From Paenibacillus dokdonensis (GTDB lineage: Bacteria; Bacillota; Bacilli; Paenibacillales; Paenibacillaceae): a stretch of DNA of 64,000 nt. Numbering within the stretch: position 1 is the first letter of the stretch; each line of letters starts with the position of its first letter. Below, in pieces: positions 44,037 to 53,894 of the stretch. The DNA is taken from positions 1,202,993 to 1,266,992 of the forward strand of contig NZ_STGQ01000001.1 of assembly GCF_004916975.1 (NCBI RefSeq). The letters are read 5' to 3'. The notes beneath the pieces are model-generated. The model did no database searches. It saw nothing but the letters and a program-made list of their open reading frames with translations, and had not been told where the DNA came from. Made by a program: the position numbers and the translations under genes.

Positions 44037-44960
44037 ATGGGTAAAACGGCATTTGTATTTCCCGGTCAGGGAGCCCAGTCTGTAGGAATGGGGAAAGATT
44101 TTTATGAGGCGGTTCCCGCCTCGCGTGATATCATAGACCGCGCGGACAATGCGCTGGGATTCTCACTTTCTTCACTGATGTTTGAAGGACCTGACAGCGA
44201 GTTGAAGAAGACTTACAATACGCAGCCTGCTCTGCTTACTGCGAGCACTGCTGCACTCGCGGCTCTCCGTGAGAAAGGCATTACCCCGGATTATGTGGCT
44301 GGCCACAGTCTGGGCGAATACAGCGCTCTGGTTGCTTCGGGTGTTCTCAGCTTTGAGGATGCGGTAGCAATCGTGCGTGCACGCGGTGAATACATGGAAG
44401 CTGCCGTTCCTGGGGGACAGGGAGCCATGGCCGCGGTGCTGGGTGCAGACCGTGCCGCGCTTAAGGAACTCTGCCGCAGCATTACCGAGAACGGACAGCT
44501 GGTTGAATTGGCCAACATCAACTGCCCTGGGCAGATTGTGGTTTCCGGTTCCAAGGAAGGCGTTGCCGCCGCAGGCGAGCGCGTCAAAGAAGCGGGCGGC
44601 AAAAGAGCGATTCCGCTTGAAGTCAGCGGACCTTTTCACTCATCCCTGATGAAAGAAGCCGCGCAGCGGCTGGCGGATAAGCTGGGTGCCGTATCTTTTC
44701 AGGAGCCTTCGATCCCGGTTGTGGCCAACGTCACCGCCCGCCCTGCAGAAAGCGCTGAGAATATCCGCGGACTACTGGTGGAGCAGGTTTATTCTCCCGT
44801 ACTTTGGGAGGACACGGTTGCTTATCTGATCGCTGAAGGTGTCGACACATTTGTTGAGATTGGTCCGGGTAACGTCTTGACCGGCTTGATCAAAAAAATG
44901 GATAAGACCGTAAAGCTCATCAATGTGAATACACTGGAGAGTCTTTCCGAAAGCTTCTAA
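44037..44960 (+). CDS. fabD: Malonyl-CoA:ACP transacylase
   Basis: 307 residues. Active site Ser91 in GHSLGEY, PGQGAQ near the start, and the later HSSLM His. AGAGGAG at 44023-44029 is 7 bases before ATG 44037. Transfers malonyl from CoA to ACP. Confidence 0.97.
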   Translation: MGKTAFVFPGQGAQSVGMGKDFYEAVPASRDIIDRADNALGFSLSSLMFEGPDSELKKTYNTQPALLTASTAALAALREKGITPDYVAGHSLGEYSALVASGVLSFEDAVAIVRARGEYMEAAVPGGQGAMAAVLGADRAALKELCRSITENGQLVELANINCPGQIVVSGSKEGVAAAGERVKEAGGKRAIPLEVSGPFHSSLMKEAAQRLADKLGAVSFQEPSIPVVANVTARPAESAENIRGLLVEQVYSPVLWEDTVAYLIAEGVDTFVEIGPGNVLTGLIKKMDKTVKLINVNTLESLSESF

Positions 44961-45007
44961 GCCTTCATGATGGTAAACCGTATACCAAGAAGAAAGGAGA
45001 ATAATGC

Positions 45008-45757
45008 ATGTCTAAACCATTGCAAGGACAAGCTGCGCTGGTGACCGGTGCTTCCCGCGGAATCGGCCGCAGCATCGCACTGGCTCTGGCGGAGGCTGGA
45101 GCCAATGTAGCCGTTAATTACTCGGGCAGTGAGGCTGCAGCCCAGTCGGTGGTTGACGAGATCAAACAGCTTGGTGTTGAAGCGTTTGCCATTCAGGCGA
45201 ATGTGGGTCAATCTGATCAGGCCGAGCATCTGATCAAAGAAGTGAATAATGTTTTTGGCCGTATTGATATTCTAGTGAATAACGCTGGCATTACCAGAGA
45301 CAATCTGATTATGCGAATGAAAGAGGAAGAATTTGATCAAGTGATTGAAACGAACCTCAAGGGCGTATTTAACTGTCTCAAATCGGTCAGTCGACCGATG
45401 ATGAAGCAGCGCTATGGCCGCATTATCAATATATCGTCTGTTGTTGGAGTGCTCGGTAATGCGGGTCAGGCCAATTACGTCGCCGCGAAAGCGGGAGTGA
45501 TTGGCCTGACGAAATCCTCTGCGCGAGAGCTTGCCTCCCGCGGCATTACAGTGAACTGCGTGGCTCCGGGCTTCATTGATACTGACATGACCCGCGAGCT
45601 TTCGGAAGAACTGAGAGGGAAGATGATACAGGATATTCCGCTCGCCCGTCTTGGACAGCCGGAGGAAATTGCCAAGGTTGTGGTTTTCCTGGCTTCCGAA
45701 GGGGCATCCTATATGACAGGACAGACTCTTCATGTAGACGGCGGCATGTATATGTAA
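45008..45757 (+). CDS. fabG: 3-oxoacyl-ACP reductase
   Basis: 249-residue SDR reductase. NADPH-binding GASRGIG, NNAG, and the Ser-Tyr-Lys active site (ISSVVG, YVAAK). AAAGGAG precedes the ATG. NADPH-dependent step of the fatty acid cycle. Confidence 0.97.
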   Translation: MSKPLQGQAALVTGASRGIGRSIALALAEAGANVAVNYSGSEAAAQSVVDEIKQLGVEAFAIQANVGQSDQAEHLIKEVNNVFGRIDILVNNAGITRDNLIMRMKEEEFDQVIETNLKGVFNCLKSVSRPMMKQRYGRIINISSVVGVLGNAGQANYVAAKAGVIGLTKSSARELASRGITVNCVAPGFIDTDMTRELSEELRGKMIQDIPLARLGQPEEIAKVVVFLASEGASYMTGQTLHVDGGMYM

Positions 45758-45855
45758 CATCCAAAACAGGCCAAAAGCCTGAAAGAGAACCGTTTTCATC
45801 GCCTCTGGCATTTTGAAAACTTTTCTCGTATAATACCAAGGAGGAGGTGAACCGG

Positions 45856-46089
45856 ATGTCCGATGTATTGGAGCGTGTAAAGCGCATCGTCGTGGATCGT
45901 TTGGGTGCTGACGAAGCTGAGGTAACACTGGAAGCATCTTTTAAAGATGATCTTGGTGCTGATTCTCTCGACGTTGTTGAACTAGTCATGGAATTGGAAG
46001 ACGAATTTGATCTGGAAATCTCTGATGAAGATGCAGAGAAAATTACGACCGTAGGTGAAGTTGTAAATTACATACAATCTCATACCTAA
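45856..46089 (+). CDS. acpP: Acyl carrier protein
   Basis: 77 residues, acidic. The phosphopantetheine site is Ser37 in [17 protein letters not shown] at 45841-45847 is 8 bases before ATG 45856; GTG 45847 overlaps it. Confidence 0.97.
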   Translation: MSDVLERVKRIVVDRLGADEAEVTLEASFKDDLGADSLDVVELVMELEDEFDLEISDEDAEKITTVGEVVNYIQSHT

Positions 46090-46228
46090 GTCATTTTGAT
46101 AAGTCCCGTACTGCTCTACAGGCGGGACTTCTCCTCATTTTTGAAAGTGAAAACAGCAATAACATGAATATAATTGCATTGGAACAATGGTTCATTGGTA
46201 CATGCAGTCGATATAGAGGTGAGAGTAT

Positions 46229-47467
46229 TTGAATCATAGAGTGGTTGTAACCGGAATGGGCGTGATGACGTCGCTCGGCCATGACCTGGATACGTTTTGG
46301 AACAACTTAATGACCGGTAAATCCGGTGTTTCCCGGATCGAATCCTTTGATGTCAGTGAATACCCTACACAAATAGCTGCTTCGATAAAGGACTTTAATC
46401 CTGAAGACTTTATGGACCGTAAGGATGCGCGTAAAATGGACCGTTTTGTCCAGCTTGCCGTGACTGCCGGGAAAGCAGCACTTGAACATAGCGGCCTTGA
46501 CATCCAAAAGGATGCTGACCCCAACCGTGTGGGAATATCCATTGGATCGGGTATTGGCGGACTTGGAACATGGGAAGACCAGCATAATATTTTGCTCGAA
46601 AAAGGTCCTAAACGGGTTAGCCCGTTCTTTATCCCGATGATGATTGCCAACATGGCTTCCGGCCAGCTGTCGATCATGCTCGGTGCAAAAGGCCCAAACA
46701 CTACGCCGGTGACGGCTTGTGCGACTGGATCACATGCAATTGGTGATTCATATAAGCTGATTCAGCGCGGAGATGCCGATGTCATGATCTGCGGTGGTGC
46801 GGAAGCAACGATTCGTCCAACTGGGATGGCAGGCTTCTGTGCAATGCGGGCGATGTCCACTCGCAATGATGAACCTGAGAAGGCAAGCCGTCCATTTGAT
46901 GTGGATCGCGATGGATTCATTATGGGCGAAGGTGCTGGCATTCTGGTAATCGAATCGCTTGAGCATGCGCAAAAACGCGGAGCTCACATTATCGCAGAAG
47001 TGCTTGGTTACGGCCTCAGCGGAGATGCTCATCACATGACCGAGCCTGATCCGGACGGCCCGGCACGCTGCATGGCGATGGCTTTACGCGACGCGGGAAT
47101 CCAACCGGAAGATGTGGACTACATTAATGCGCATGGAACTTCAACACCGGTAGGTGACCGTTCCGAGACGATTGCGATCAAGAAGGCCCTGGGAGACCAT
47201 GCCTACAAGGTAGCAGTGAGTTCCACTAAATCGATGACTGGCCATTTGCTTGGCGCCGCTGGCGGTGTTGAAGCCGTCATTTGTGGCTTGTCGCTGCAAA
47301 ATCAAAAAATCGCGCCGACCATCAATCTTGACAATCAGGATCCGGAATGTGATCTGGACTATGTGCCGAATCATGCACGCGATGCCAAGCTTGACGTTGT
47401 AATGTCCAACTCTTTTGGCTTTGGCGGCCATAACGCCACGATTATTTTAAAAAAATTCGATGAGTAA
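46229..47467 (+). CDS. fabF: Beta-ketoacyl-ACP synthase II
   Basis: 412 residues from TTG 46229, with AGAGGTGA upstream. Cys164 (TACATG), NAHGTST and [10 protein letters not shown] give the Cys-His-His site. This is the operon's elongation condensing enzyme and is distinct from the paralogue at 12371. Gap of 139 bases after acpP. Confidence 0.97.
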   Translation: MNHRVVVTGMGVMTSLGHDLDTFWNNLMTGKSGVSRIESFDVSEYPTQIAASIKDFNPEDFMDRKDARKMDRFVQLAVTAGKAALEHSGLDIQKDADPNRVGISIGSGIGGLGTWEDQHNILLEKGPKRVSPFFIPMMIANMASGQLSIMLGAKGPNTTPVTACATGSHAIGDSYKLIQRGDADVMICGGAEATIRPTGMAGFCAMRAMSTRNDEPEKASRPFDVDRDGFIMGEGAGILVIESLEHAQKRGAHIIAEVLGYGLSGDAHHMTEPDPDGPARCMAMALRDAGIQPEDVDYINAHGTSTPVGDRSETIAIKKALGDHAYKVAVSSTKSMTGHLLGAAGGVEAVICGLSLQNQKIAPTINLDNQDPECDLDYVPNHARDAKLDVVMSNSFGFGGHNATIILKKFDE

Positions 47468-47479
47468 GGGGACGATTTG

Positions 47480-48178
47480 TTGAGTGGAGATCTGAAGCAG
47501 TTACAGCAGAAACTTCATATCCAATTTCACAATCGGCTGCTTCTGAAACAGGCCTTTACCCACGCTTCTTATGTCAACGAACACCGCTTTAGCCAGCAGC
47601 AGGATAATGAACGTCTGGAATTTCTGGGCGACGCTGTGCTGGAGCTGACGGTATCCGAATATTTGTATCAACTTTTTCCGAACCGTCCGGAGGGTGAGCT
47701 GACAAAGCTGCGCGCGGCCATTGTCTGCGAGCCGTCACTCGTGAAGTTTGCGGAGAGCCTGGAATTCGGGCAGTATGTGCTGCTTGGCAAAGGTGAAGAG
47801 CTTACTGGCGGGCGTACCCGCCCGGCCTTGCTTGCAGATGTGTTTGAATCGTTTGTTGGAGCCTTGTACCTCGATCAGGGGCTGGAAGCAGCCCGTTCAT
47901 TTTTGGAAGCATATATATTTCCACTGGTCGAAGCGGGTGGCAACCTTCAGATGAGCGATTTCAAAACAGAACTGCAGGAATTGACGCAGCATCATAATAT
48001 GGGCGCTCTGGAATACCGGATTGTGGAAGAACGGGGTCCGGCGCATGAGCGTGAGTTTGTCTCCGAGGTTTATATGGGGAATGAGCGTGTGGGAAGAGGA
48101 TCGGGCCGCTCCAAAAAAGAAGCCGAGCAGCAGGCTGCTGCAGTCGCTTTAAAGCAGCTGAAGCTGGCTGAAATTTGA
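47480..48178 (+). CDS. rnc: Ribonuclease III
   Basis: 232 residues. [20 protein letters not shown] is the RNase III signature with catalytic acids; a dsRNA-binding domain ([12 protein letters not shown]...[16 protein letters not shown]) ends the protein. TTG 47480 or TTG 47477 starts it; AAGGGG is 5-8 bases upstream. Processes rRNA and antisense duplexes. Confidence 0.95.
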   Translation: MSGDLKQLQQKLHIQFHNRLLLKQAFTHASYVNEHRFSQQQDNERLEFLGDAVLELTVSEYLYQLFPNRPEGELTKLRAAIVCEPSLVKFAESLEFGQYVLLGKGEELTGGRTRPALLADVFESFVGALYLDQGLEAARSFLEAYIFPLVEAGGNLQMSDFKTELQELTQHHNMGALEYRIVEERGPAHEREFVSEVYMGNERVGRGSGRSKKEAEQQAAAVALKQLKLAEI

Positions 48179-48207
48179 CGGCTCCCTGTAAATAGTCAAG
48201 GACAAAC

Positions 48208-48274
48208 AAAGAGCAAAGAGCAGTCGCTAAAGATGAATGGCAGTAGCCTTCAGACTGCTTTTTGCTCTTTCTTC
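48208..48274 (+). terminator. Long imperfect hairpin between rnc and smc
   Basis: AAAGAGCAAAGAGCAGTC pairs with GACTGCTTTTTGCTCTTT around a 27-base loop. It could end or attenuate the fab-rnc transcript before smc. Confidence 0.6.
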
Positions 48275-48348
48275 GTTGTTCACCCCGGCTAAACTCCTAC
48301 ATGGCGCGGGGTTATGGTATTATAAGGTTTAGAGGTGATTTGGGAAAA

Positions 48349-51300
48349 ATGTTTTTGAAGCGGATTGAATTAGCGGGTTTTAAATCGTTTGCCGACAAGA
48401 CTGAAATGGAGTTTGTCCGCGGCATCACAGCGGTCGTAGGTCCGAATGGCAGCGGCAAAAGCAACATTTCCGACGGCATCCGCTGGGTTCTTGGAGAACA
48501 AAGCGCCAAATCGCTGCGCGGAGGAAAGATGGAGGACATTATTTTCGCAGGAAGCGATGCACGCAAAGCTGTTAATTTCGGCGAAGTGTCGCTAACGCTG
48601 GATAATGAAGACCATGCTTTGTCTCTGGACTTTAACGAGGTCACGGTTACGCGCCGTGTGCATCGCAGCGGGGACAGCGAATATTTTATCAACAAGCAGT
48701 CCTGCAGGCTTAAAGATATTACGGAATTGTTTATGGATACCGGCATTGGCAAGGAAGCATACTCCATTATTGGACAAGGCCGGATTGAGGAAATATTAAG
48801 TACGCGGTCAGAGGACCGCAGAGGTATTTTTGAAGAGGCTTCCGGAATCGTTAAATATAAATCCCGGAAAAAGGATGCGGTTCGCAAGCTCGATGAAACC
48901 GAGCAGAATTTGCTTCGTATCCATGATCTGGTGACTGAACTGGAGGATCAGATTGGTCCGCTTAAGGAACAGTCGGAAAAGGCGATCCACTACAAACAGC
49001 TGCGTGAGCAGCTCAAGAATAAAGAAATTTCACTTTATGTCTACCAAATTGAGCAGATTCATGCGGCTTGGAGCGAAGCAAACGCCAAGTTATCCGTTTT
49101 GCAGGAGGAACAGCTGCAGCTATCCACCGTTGTATCCGCACATGATGCCAAGCTGGAGAGTGACCGTGCGGCCTTGCGCAAGCTGGAGACGGAAGTAGAG
49201 ACGCTGCAAGGTGAGCTGCTGCAATATAGCGAAGCCTATGAAAAAAGTGAAGGTTACGCGGAAGTGCTGCGTGAACGCAAACGGAATCTGGAAGCCAACC
49301 GGGAACAACTAGCAGGATCGCTAAACACCGGTGATGAAAGGTTTGAAGACAGAAAAGCGGAAATCGCGCTGCTGAAAACCAAGCTGGAGGCTTCCCAGGA
49401 TGAACTGAAGCAGCTGCGAGATCAGCTTTCTGTTGAAGAAGCCAAACTCGTTGGCATAACCGGGGGAATCAGCCAGCAGCAGGAAGAAAGCCTGAAGGGC
49501 AATCTTCTCGAGCTGATGAACCAAATGGCTCAGGCCAGGAACGAAATCCGTTATACGGATCAGCAGCAGGAATCACTGGCCCGCCGGATGAACCGTGCTG
49601 ATGAGGAAACCGGCAAATGGGAAGGTAAGAAGGAAGAGCTGATGGGCCGCAAACAGCAGTTGGATGCGACTGTTGAAAAGCTCGGCCAGGAGATCCGTGA
49701 TCTTCGCGGCAGCTACATAACCGAAAGCGAACGCTATCAGTCCATGCAGCGACTGCTTGATGAAAGTCAGGGCATGCTGCGTAAGTGGGAACAAAAGCGG
49801 GAAGCTCAAATCTCCCGTCGCGACACCATGAAGGAAATGGCGGATGACTTCGACGGCTTTATGCTGGGCGTTAAAGAAGTGCTGAAGGCTGCACGTAAAT
49901 CCGTACTGAGCGGTGTTCACGGTGCAGTCGCCGAATTGGTCCGGGTACCGGAACGTCTGGAGCTCGCTGTGGAAACTGCGCTCGGGGCATCGCTTCAGCA
50001 TGTGGTTATGGACAATGAGGCGGTATCACGCCAGGCTATTGCATTTTTGAAGCAGCGTCAGCTCGGCCGAGCAACCTTTCTGCCGCTTGATGTCATCCGC
50101 GCCCGGAATATTTCTTCCGGCGATAGTTCCATGGTGGAAGGTATCGAGGGCTTTGTCGGTATCGCAGCCGATCTCGTCCAATATGATAACAAGTATGCTC
50201 CGGTTGTCGGAAGCCTGCTTGGCAATGTCATCCTGGCTGAAAGTCTGGAAGTCGCGAATAAAATCGCAGCCCGCTGCCAGTACCGCTACCGTGTTGTAAC
50301 ACTCGAAGGCGATGTGGTCAATGCAGGTGGTTCGATGACGGGTGGCAGTCAGCATAAGAAGAATAGCAGCCTGCTCGGACGCAAGCGCCAGCTCGACCAG
50401 CTGGATCAGGAGATTACAGATACGGAAGCCCAGCTTCGTAAGCTCATTCAAAGCATCCAGGATGTGAAGTCCCAGCTAACCGAGACACAGGAAAAGCTGG
50501 ACGAGCTTCGTCAATCCGGAGATGAAAAGCGGATCGAAGAGCAGTCTCTATCCGGCGATCTAAAGCAGCTGGAGCATGAGCTTCGGCATGTTCTTGAGCA
50601 GGTGGAAACTGCAGGACAGGAAAAGAGTGGCTTTAATGAGGAAAGTCAGGAGCTTCAGAAGACACGCGACGAAGCGGTGAAGAAGCTTGCTCAGCTTGAA
50701 GAGGATGAGAAATCGACACATCAGGCGATACAGGCTGCCGAGTTCGCCCGCAAGGCAAGCGAGTCGGCGAAGGAGGAGCTCCAAACTGAGCTTACCCAGC
50801 TCAAAGTACGCGAAGGCAAGCTGGATCAGGAATGCTTCTCTTTGGAAGAACAGCTGCGGCGGATGCAAAGCGACTTCAGCTCTCAGGATAAAGAATTGCG
50901 GCAGTCGAAAACTTTGCTGGCATCCATTGAAGCTGATCTGGAGACCAACGCAAAGGAATCCATACAGCAAATCGAGGATCTTAACCGGTACAAGCTGAAG
51001 AAGGAGCAAGCCTCCGAACAGCTGGATTTCAAACGTGCTGCCCGCATGCAGCTTTCGAAGAAGCTGGAACAGGATGAAAGTGAAACGAAAGAGCAGCGTA
51101 CCCGGCTCAAAGCCGTGGAAGACCAGCTGCGGCAAACGGAGATCGGGGTGAACCGGCTCGATGTGGAGCTGGAGAACATACTCAGGAAGCTGAGCGAGGA
51201 TTACGAGCTGAGCTATGAGCTGGCCAAGATGAGATATCCGATTCCGGATGATGTTCCTGGCGTGCAGACTGAAGTCCGTGAACTGAAGCGGGGCATCACC

Positions 51301-51918
51301 GCTTTGGGTGATGTAAACCTGGGTGCTATCGAGGAGTATCAGCGTGTCAACGAACGATACCTGTTCCTCAGTGAGCAAAAAGAGGATCTGGTTGAAGCCA
51401 AAACGACGCTATACGAAGTCATACGGGAGATGGACGATGAAATGTCCAAGCGTTTCAAGGTCACTTTTGATGCCATCCGTCATGAATTCGGTACCGTATT
51501 TGTGAAGCTGTTCGGCGGCGGACGCGCCGATTTGGTGCTGCTTGATCCGGAGCATCTGCTTGAGACGGGCATCGATATCGTTGCACAGCCTCCAGGCAAA
51601 AAGCTTCAGAACTTGCAGCTGTTGTCCGGCGGTGAACGGGCTTTGACTGCCATGGCACTTCTTTTTGCCATTCTCCAGGTCAAGCCGGTGCCGTTCTGTG
51701 TACTGGATGAAGTCGAAGCGGCTCTGGATGAGGCTAACGTCGTTCGTTTTGCCCAGTATTTACGTGAGTTTTCCGAGCAAACGCAGTTTATCGTTGTTAC
51801 ACATCGTAAGGGCACGATGGAAGAAGCGGATGTTCTGTATGGAGTCACGATGGAAGAAGGCGGGGTATCCAAGCTGGTATCCGTCCGACTGGAAAATGAA
51901 GAAGCTGAAATAGCCTAA
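48349..51918 (+). CDS. smc: Chromosome segregation protein SMC
   Basis: 1189 residues. Walker A GPNGSGKSNISDGI near the start, two long coiled coils around a hinge (about residues 510-660), ABC signature LSGGERALTA and Walker B VLDEVEAALDEANV at the C-terminus. ATG 48349 has AGAGGTGA 11 bases upstream. Core condensin that compacts and segregates the chromosome with ScpA and ScpB. Confidence 0.97.
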   Translation: MFLKRIELAGFKSFADKTEMEFVRGITAVVGPNGSGKSNISDGIRWVLGEQSAKSLRGGKMEDIIFAGSDARKAVNFGEVSLTLDNEDHALSLDFNEVTVTRRVHRSGDSEYFINKQSCRLKDITELFMDTGIGKEAYSIIGQGRIEEILSTRSEDRRGIFEEASGIVKYKSRKKDAVRKLDETEQNLLRIHDLVTELEDQIGPLKEQSEKAIHYKQLREQLKNKEISLYVYQIEQIHAAWSEANAKLSVLQEEQLQLSTVVSAHDAKLESDRAALRKLETEVETLQGELLQYSEAYEKSEGYAEVLRERKRNLEANREQLAGSLNTGDERFEDRKAEIALLKTKLEASQDELKQLRDQLSVEEAKLVGITGGISQQQEESLKGNLLELMNQMAQARNEIRYTDQQQESLARRMNRADEETGKWEGKKEELMGRKQQLDATVEKLGQEIRDLRGSYITESERYQSMQRLLDESQGMLRKWEQKREAQISRRDTMKEMADDFDGFMLGVKEVLKAARKSVLSGVHGAVAELVRVPERLELAVETALGASLQHVVMDNEAVSRQAIAFLKQRQLGRATFLPLDVIRARNISSGDSSMVEGIEGFVGIAADLVQYDNKYAPVVGSLLGNVILAESLEVANKIAARCQYRYRVVTLEGDVVNAGGSMTGGSQHKKNSSLLGRKRQLDQLDQEITDTEAQLRKLIQSIQDVKSQLTETQEKLDELRQSGDEKRIEEQSLSGDLKQLEHELRHVLEQVETAGQEKSGFNEESQELQKTRDEAVKKLAQLEEDEKSTHQAIQAAEFARKASESAKEELQTELTQLKVREGKLDQECFSLEEQLRRMQSDFSSQDKELRQSKTLLASIEADLETNAKESIQQIEDLNRYKLKKEQASEQLDFKRAARMQLSKKLEQDESETKEQRTRLKAVEDQLRQTEIGVNRLDVELENILRKLSEDYELSYELAKMRYPIPDDVPGVQTEVRELKRGITALGDVNLGAIEEYQRVNERYLFLSEQKEDLVEAKTTLYEVIREMDDEMSKRFKVTFDAIRHEFGTVFVKLFGGGRADLVLLDPEHLLETGIDIVAQPPGKKLQNLQLLSGGERALTAMALLFAILQVKPVPFCVLDEVEAALDEANVVRFAQYLREFSEQTQFIVVTHRKGTMEEADVLYGVTMEEGGVSKLVSVRLENEEAEIA

Positions 51919-51950
51919 CGGCAAACATGCGATAGAGATGGAGGAGACAT

Positions 51951-52967
51951 ATGAGCTTTTTTAAAAAGCTGAAAGAGAGCATTTCCAATAAAACAGAATC
52001 CGTCACGAACAAATTCCGTGATGGACTGGAGAAAACCCGTAAAGGGTTTGTCGAGAAGGTGACCGACCTCATGGTTCGCCGTAAAAAGATCGACGAGGAA
52101 TTTTACGAGGAACTCGAGGAGATTCTGATTGGAGCCGACGTGGGCGTGAACACGGTAATGGAGCTGATCGAAGATCTGCGCGCTGAAGTGAAAAAACAGC
52201 GGATCGAAAATGCGGCTGAGCTGCAGCCTATACTCTCCCAAAAGCTGATGGAATTGCTGCGCGGCGATGACGACAATGAAATTCGCATGAACCCGGATGG
52301 CATCACTGTTATCCTGTTCGTTGGCGTTAATGGCGTCGGGAAAACAACGACGATCGGCAAGCTTGCACACCGTTTCAAGCAGGAGGGCAAAAAGGTTCTG
52401 CTTGCCGCCGGCGACACCTTCCGTGCAGGGGCCATTGAGCAGCTTGAGGTATGGGGTGAACGTGCAGGCGTTGAGGTTATTAAGCAGCATGCAGGATCGG
52501 ATCCTGCCGCAGTCATGTTCGACGCTGTGCAGGCTGCAAAGCAGCGCCAAGCGGATATCCTGATCTGTGATACGGCAGGACGCCTGCAGAATAAATCCAA
52601 CCTGATGGAAGAACTCAATAAAATCTTCCGCGTCATCCAGCGTGAAATTCCGGGGGCGCCGCATGAAGTACTGATGGTGCTGGATGCAACCACTGGGCAA
52701 AATGCACTGAATCAAGCAAAACTTTTTGGTGAGAAGAGTGGTGTTACAGGACTCGTGCTTACGAAGCTGGATGGTACAGCCAAGGGCGGTATTGTGGTAG
52801 CCATCCGCCAAGAGCTGAATCTACCGGTGAAATTTGTGGGCCTTGGCGAGAAAATGGAAGATCTGCAGCCGTTTGATTCCCAGCAATTCGTGCATGCTCT
52901 CTTTGCCGGGTTGATCCAGGAAGAAGAGCTGGTTTCTGAGACCGAGAATCAGGATGAGCAGGAATAG
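51951..52967 (+). CDS. ftsY: Signal recognition particle receptor FtsY
   Basis: 338 residues. GTPase motifs GVNGVGKTTTIGKLA, DTAGRLQNK and TKLDGTAKGG. The acidic N-terminal A domain is short, as in Bacillus. GGAGGAGA precedes the ATG. Docks the SRP-ribosome complex at the membrane. Ends in a hairpin terminator. Confidence 0.97.
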   Translation: MSFFKKLKESISNKTESVTNKFRDGLEKTRKGFVEKVTDLMVRRKKIDEEFYEELEEILIGADVGVNTVMELIEDLRAEVKKQRIENAAELQPILSQKLMELLRGDDDNEIRMNPDGITVILFVGVNGVGKTTTIGKLAHRFKQEGKKVLLAAGDTFRAGAIEQLEVWGERAGVEVIKQHAGSDPAAVMFDAVQAAKQRQADILICDTAGRLQNKSNLMEELNKIFRVIQREIPGAPHEVLMVLDATTGQNALNQAKLFGEKSGVTGLVLTKLDGTAKGGIVVAIRQELNLPVKFVGLGEKMEDLQPFDSQQFVHALFAGLIQEEELVSETENQDEQE

Positions 52968-52982
52968 TTGGTAGTAAATTAT

Positions 52983-53054
52983 AAAAGACTTTGCCCATAG
53001 AGAAGCTTGTTTTCCATTCATGGAGAACCGCTCTGTTGGTGCAAAGTCTTTTTT
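52983..53054 (+). terminator. Terminator after ftsY
   Basis: AAAAGACTTTGC pairs with GCAAAGTCTTTTT around a structured interior of about 46 bases, followed by T residues. Confidence 0.75.
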
Positions 53055-53182
53055 TGAACAGCCCTGGCTATTCCGCTGTATGAGCAGGAGAGTCTTGATC
53101 TCATTCTATATGGAGAAGAGTCTGAGTGGGAAAATGCCGAGAGAAGCCGGTTTTTGAGGTATTGTGAAAAGTCTATGGAAAC

Positions 53183-53212
53183 ACAAAAGGATGGCAGGAA
53201 TGCCATCCTTTT
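53183..53212. terminator. Bidirectional terminator, end of minus-strand cluster
   Basis: CAAAAGGATGGCA, loop GGAA, TGCCATCCTTTTG: a 13-bp perfect stem ending 2 bases from the last gene of the minus cluster. Confidence 0.9.
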
Positions 53213-53214
53213 GT

Positions 53215-53418
53215 TCAATCGGTCAATACCCGTACAAACTCTATCGAACGAAGCGGAATAAGAGCAATTTCCCCCGGAGGACCATACATAATGGGAGGTA
53301 TTTTCATTATCAGGGAAGCCTTGTTTACAGAAATCAGTGTACCGACGATCTGGTCCCCAGATGTCATGATTTCAACCTCCGACCCTGTAAAGCCTCGAAC
53401 TAACTCTTTAAAATCCAT
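53215..53418 (-). CDS. Small beta-barrel-type protein, last gene of minus cluster
   Basis: 67 residues. FTGSEVEIMTSGDQIVGTLISVN, followed by a GEIALIPLRSIEFVRV ending, looks like an Sm-like or SH3-like small beta barrel (DUF2642-type by appearance). AAGGAGG is 10 bases before the ATG. Its end is near-identical in layout to that of the next gene upstream (the 142-residue coiled-coil protein), so the two are probably paralogues. Likely involved in an assembled surface structure, by context. Confidence 0.72.
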   Translation of the reverse strand: MDFKELVRGFTGSEVEIMTSGDQIVGTLISVNKASLIMKIPPIMYGPPGEIALIPLRSIEFVRVLTD

Positions 53419-53433
53419 AAACAGCTTACCTCC

Positions 53434-53862
53434 TTACTGAACCGAATTAATATGGCTGAACGGGATGATCACCAGATCGCCGTTTGCTTCACGAAGCTCA
53501 ACCGCATCCGCAGCTATAGCGAGAATGATGCCCTGCAAAGACGTTCCGGCCGTTTCAATCCGGACCTTCATTCCGATTTTATGCTTAAGAAAAGTCTCAA
53601 GCTCCGGATTTTTCGTCAGCCCGGTGAGGAGCTGATCTTCCAGCTGTTCAACGAGAAGCTCAAGAGCCTCCAGTTTCTTGATCTTTTCTGAGAGCTGAAG
53701 AATCTGTTCTTTCAGGTAATGCAGCTGCTGAAGCCCCTCTTGAACATGATGCAGCTGTTTTTTCAGATGCTGGACTTCATGCTCCAAACGGTGAACCTGA
53801 TGCTCAAGCTCCCGGATTGATTTGTATACATGACTGTTCTTCCAAAAGAACCACATCCACAT
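53434..53862 (-). CDS. Coiled-coil protein with C-terminal small beta barrel
   Basis: 142 residues. The aromatic start (MWMWFFWKN) is followed by a long coiled coil (residues about 14-85, rich in Leu, Glu and His: ELEHQVHRLEHEVQHLKKQL) and a C-terminal domain MKVRIETAGTSLQGIILAIAADAVELREANGDLVIIPFSHI resembling the small protein after it. AAGGAGG precedes the ATG, and a second Met two residues on would fit the spacing better. Third gene of the minus cluster. Confidence 0.78.
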   Translation of the reverse strand: MWMWFFWKNSHVYKSIRELEHQVHRLEHEVQHLKKQLHHVQEGLQQLHYLKEQILQLSEKIKKLEALELLVEQLEDQLLTGLTKNPELETFLKHKIGMKVRIETAGTSLQGIILAIAADAVELREANGDLVIIPFSHINSVQ

Positions 53863-53894
53863 ATCTCCTCCTTATCGATAAATGGCTTATTTTA

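Noticed and set aside
50560-51378. 272-codon minus-strand frame opposite the smc coiled coil
   Set aside because: Leu-rich composition comes from the complementary strand of coiled-coil codons.
53057-53258. Open plus-strand frame with protein-like sequence (LAIPLYEQESLDLILYG) after ftsY
   Set aside because: No start codon near its 5' end; it overlaps the terminator of the minus cluster and may be chance or a very old fragment.
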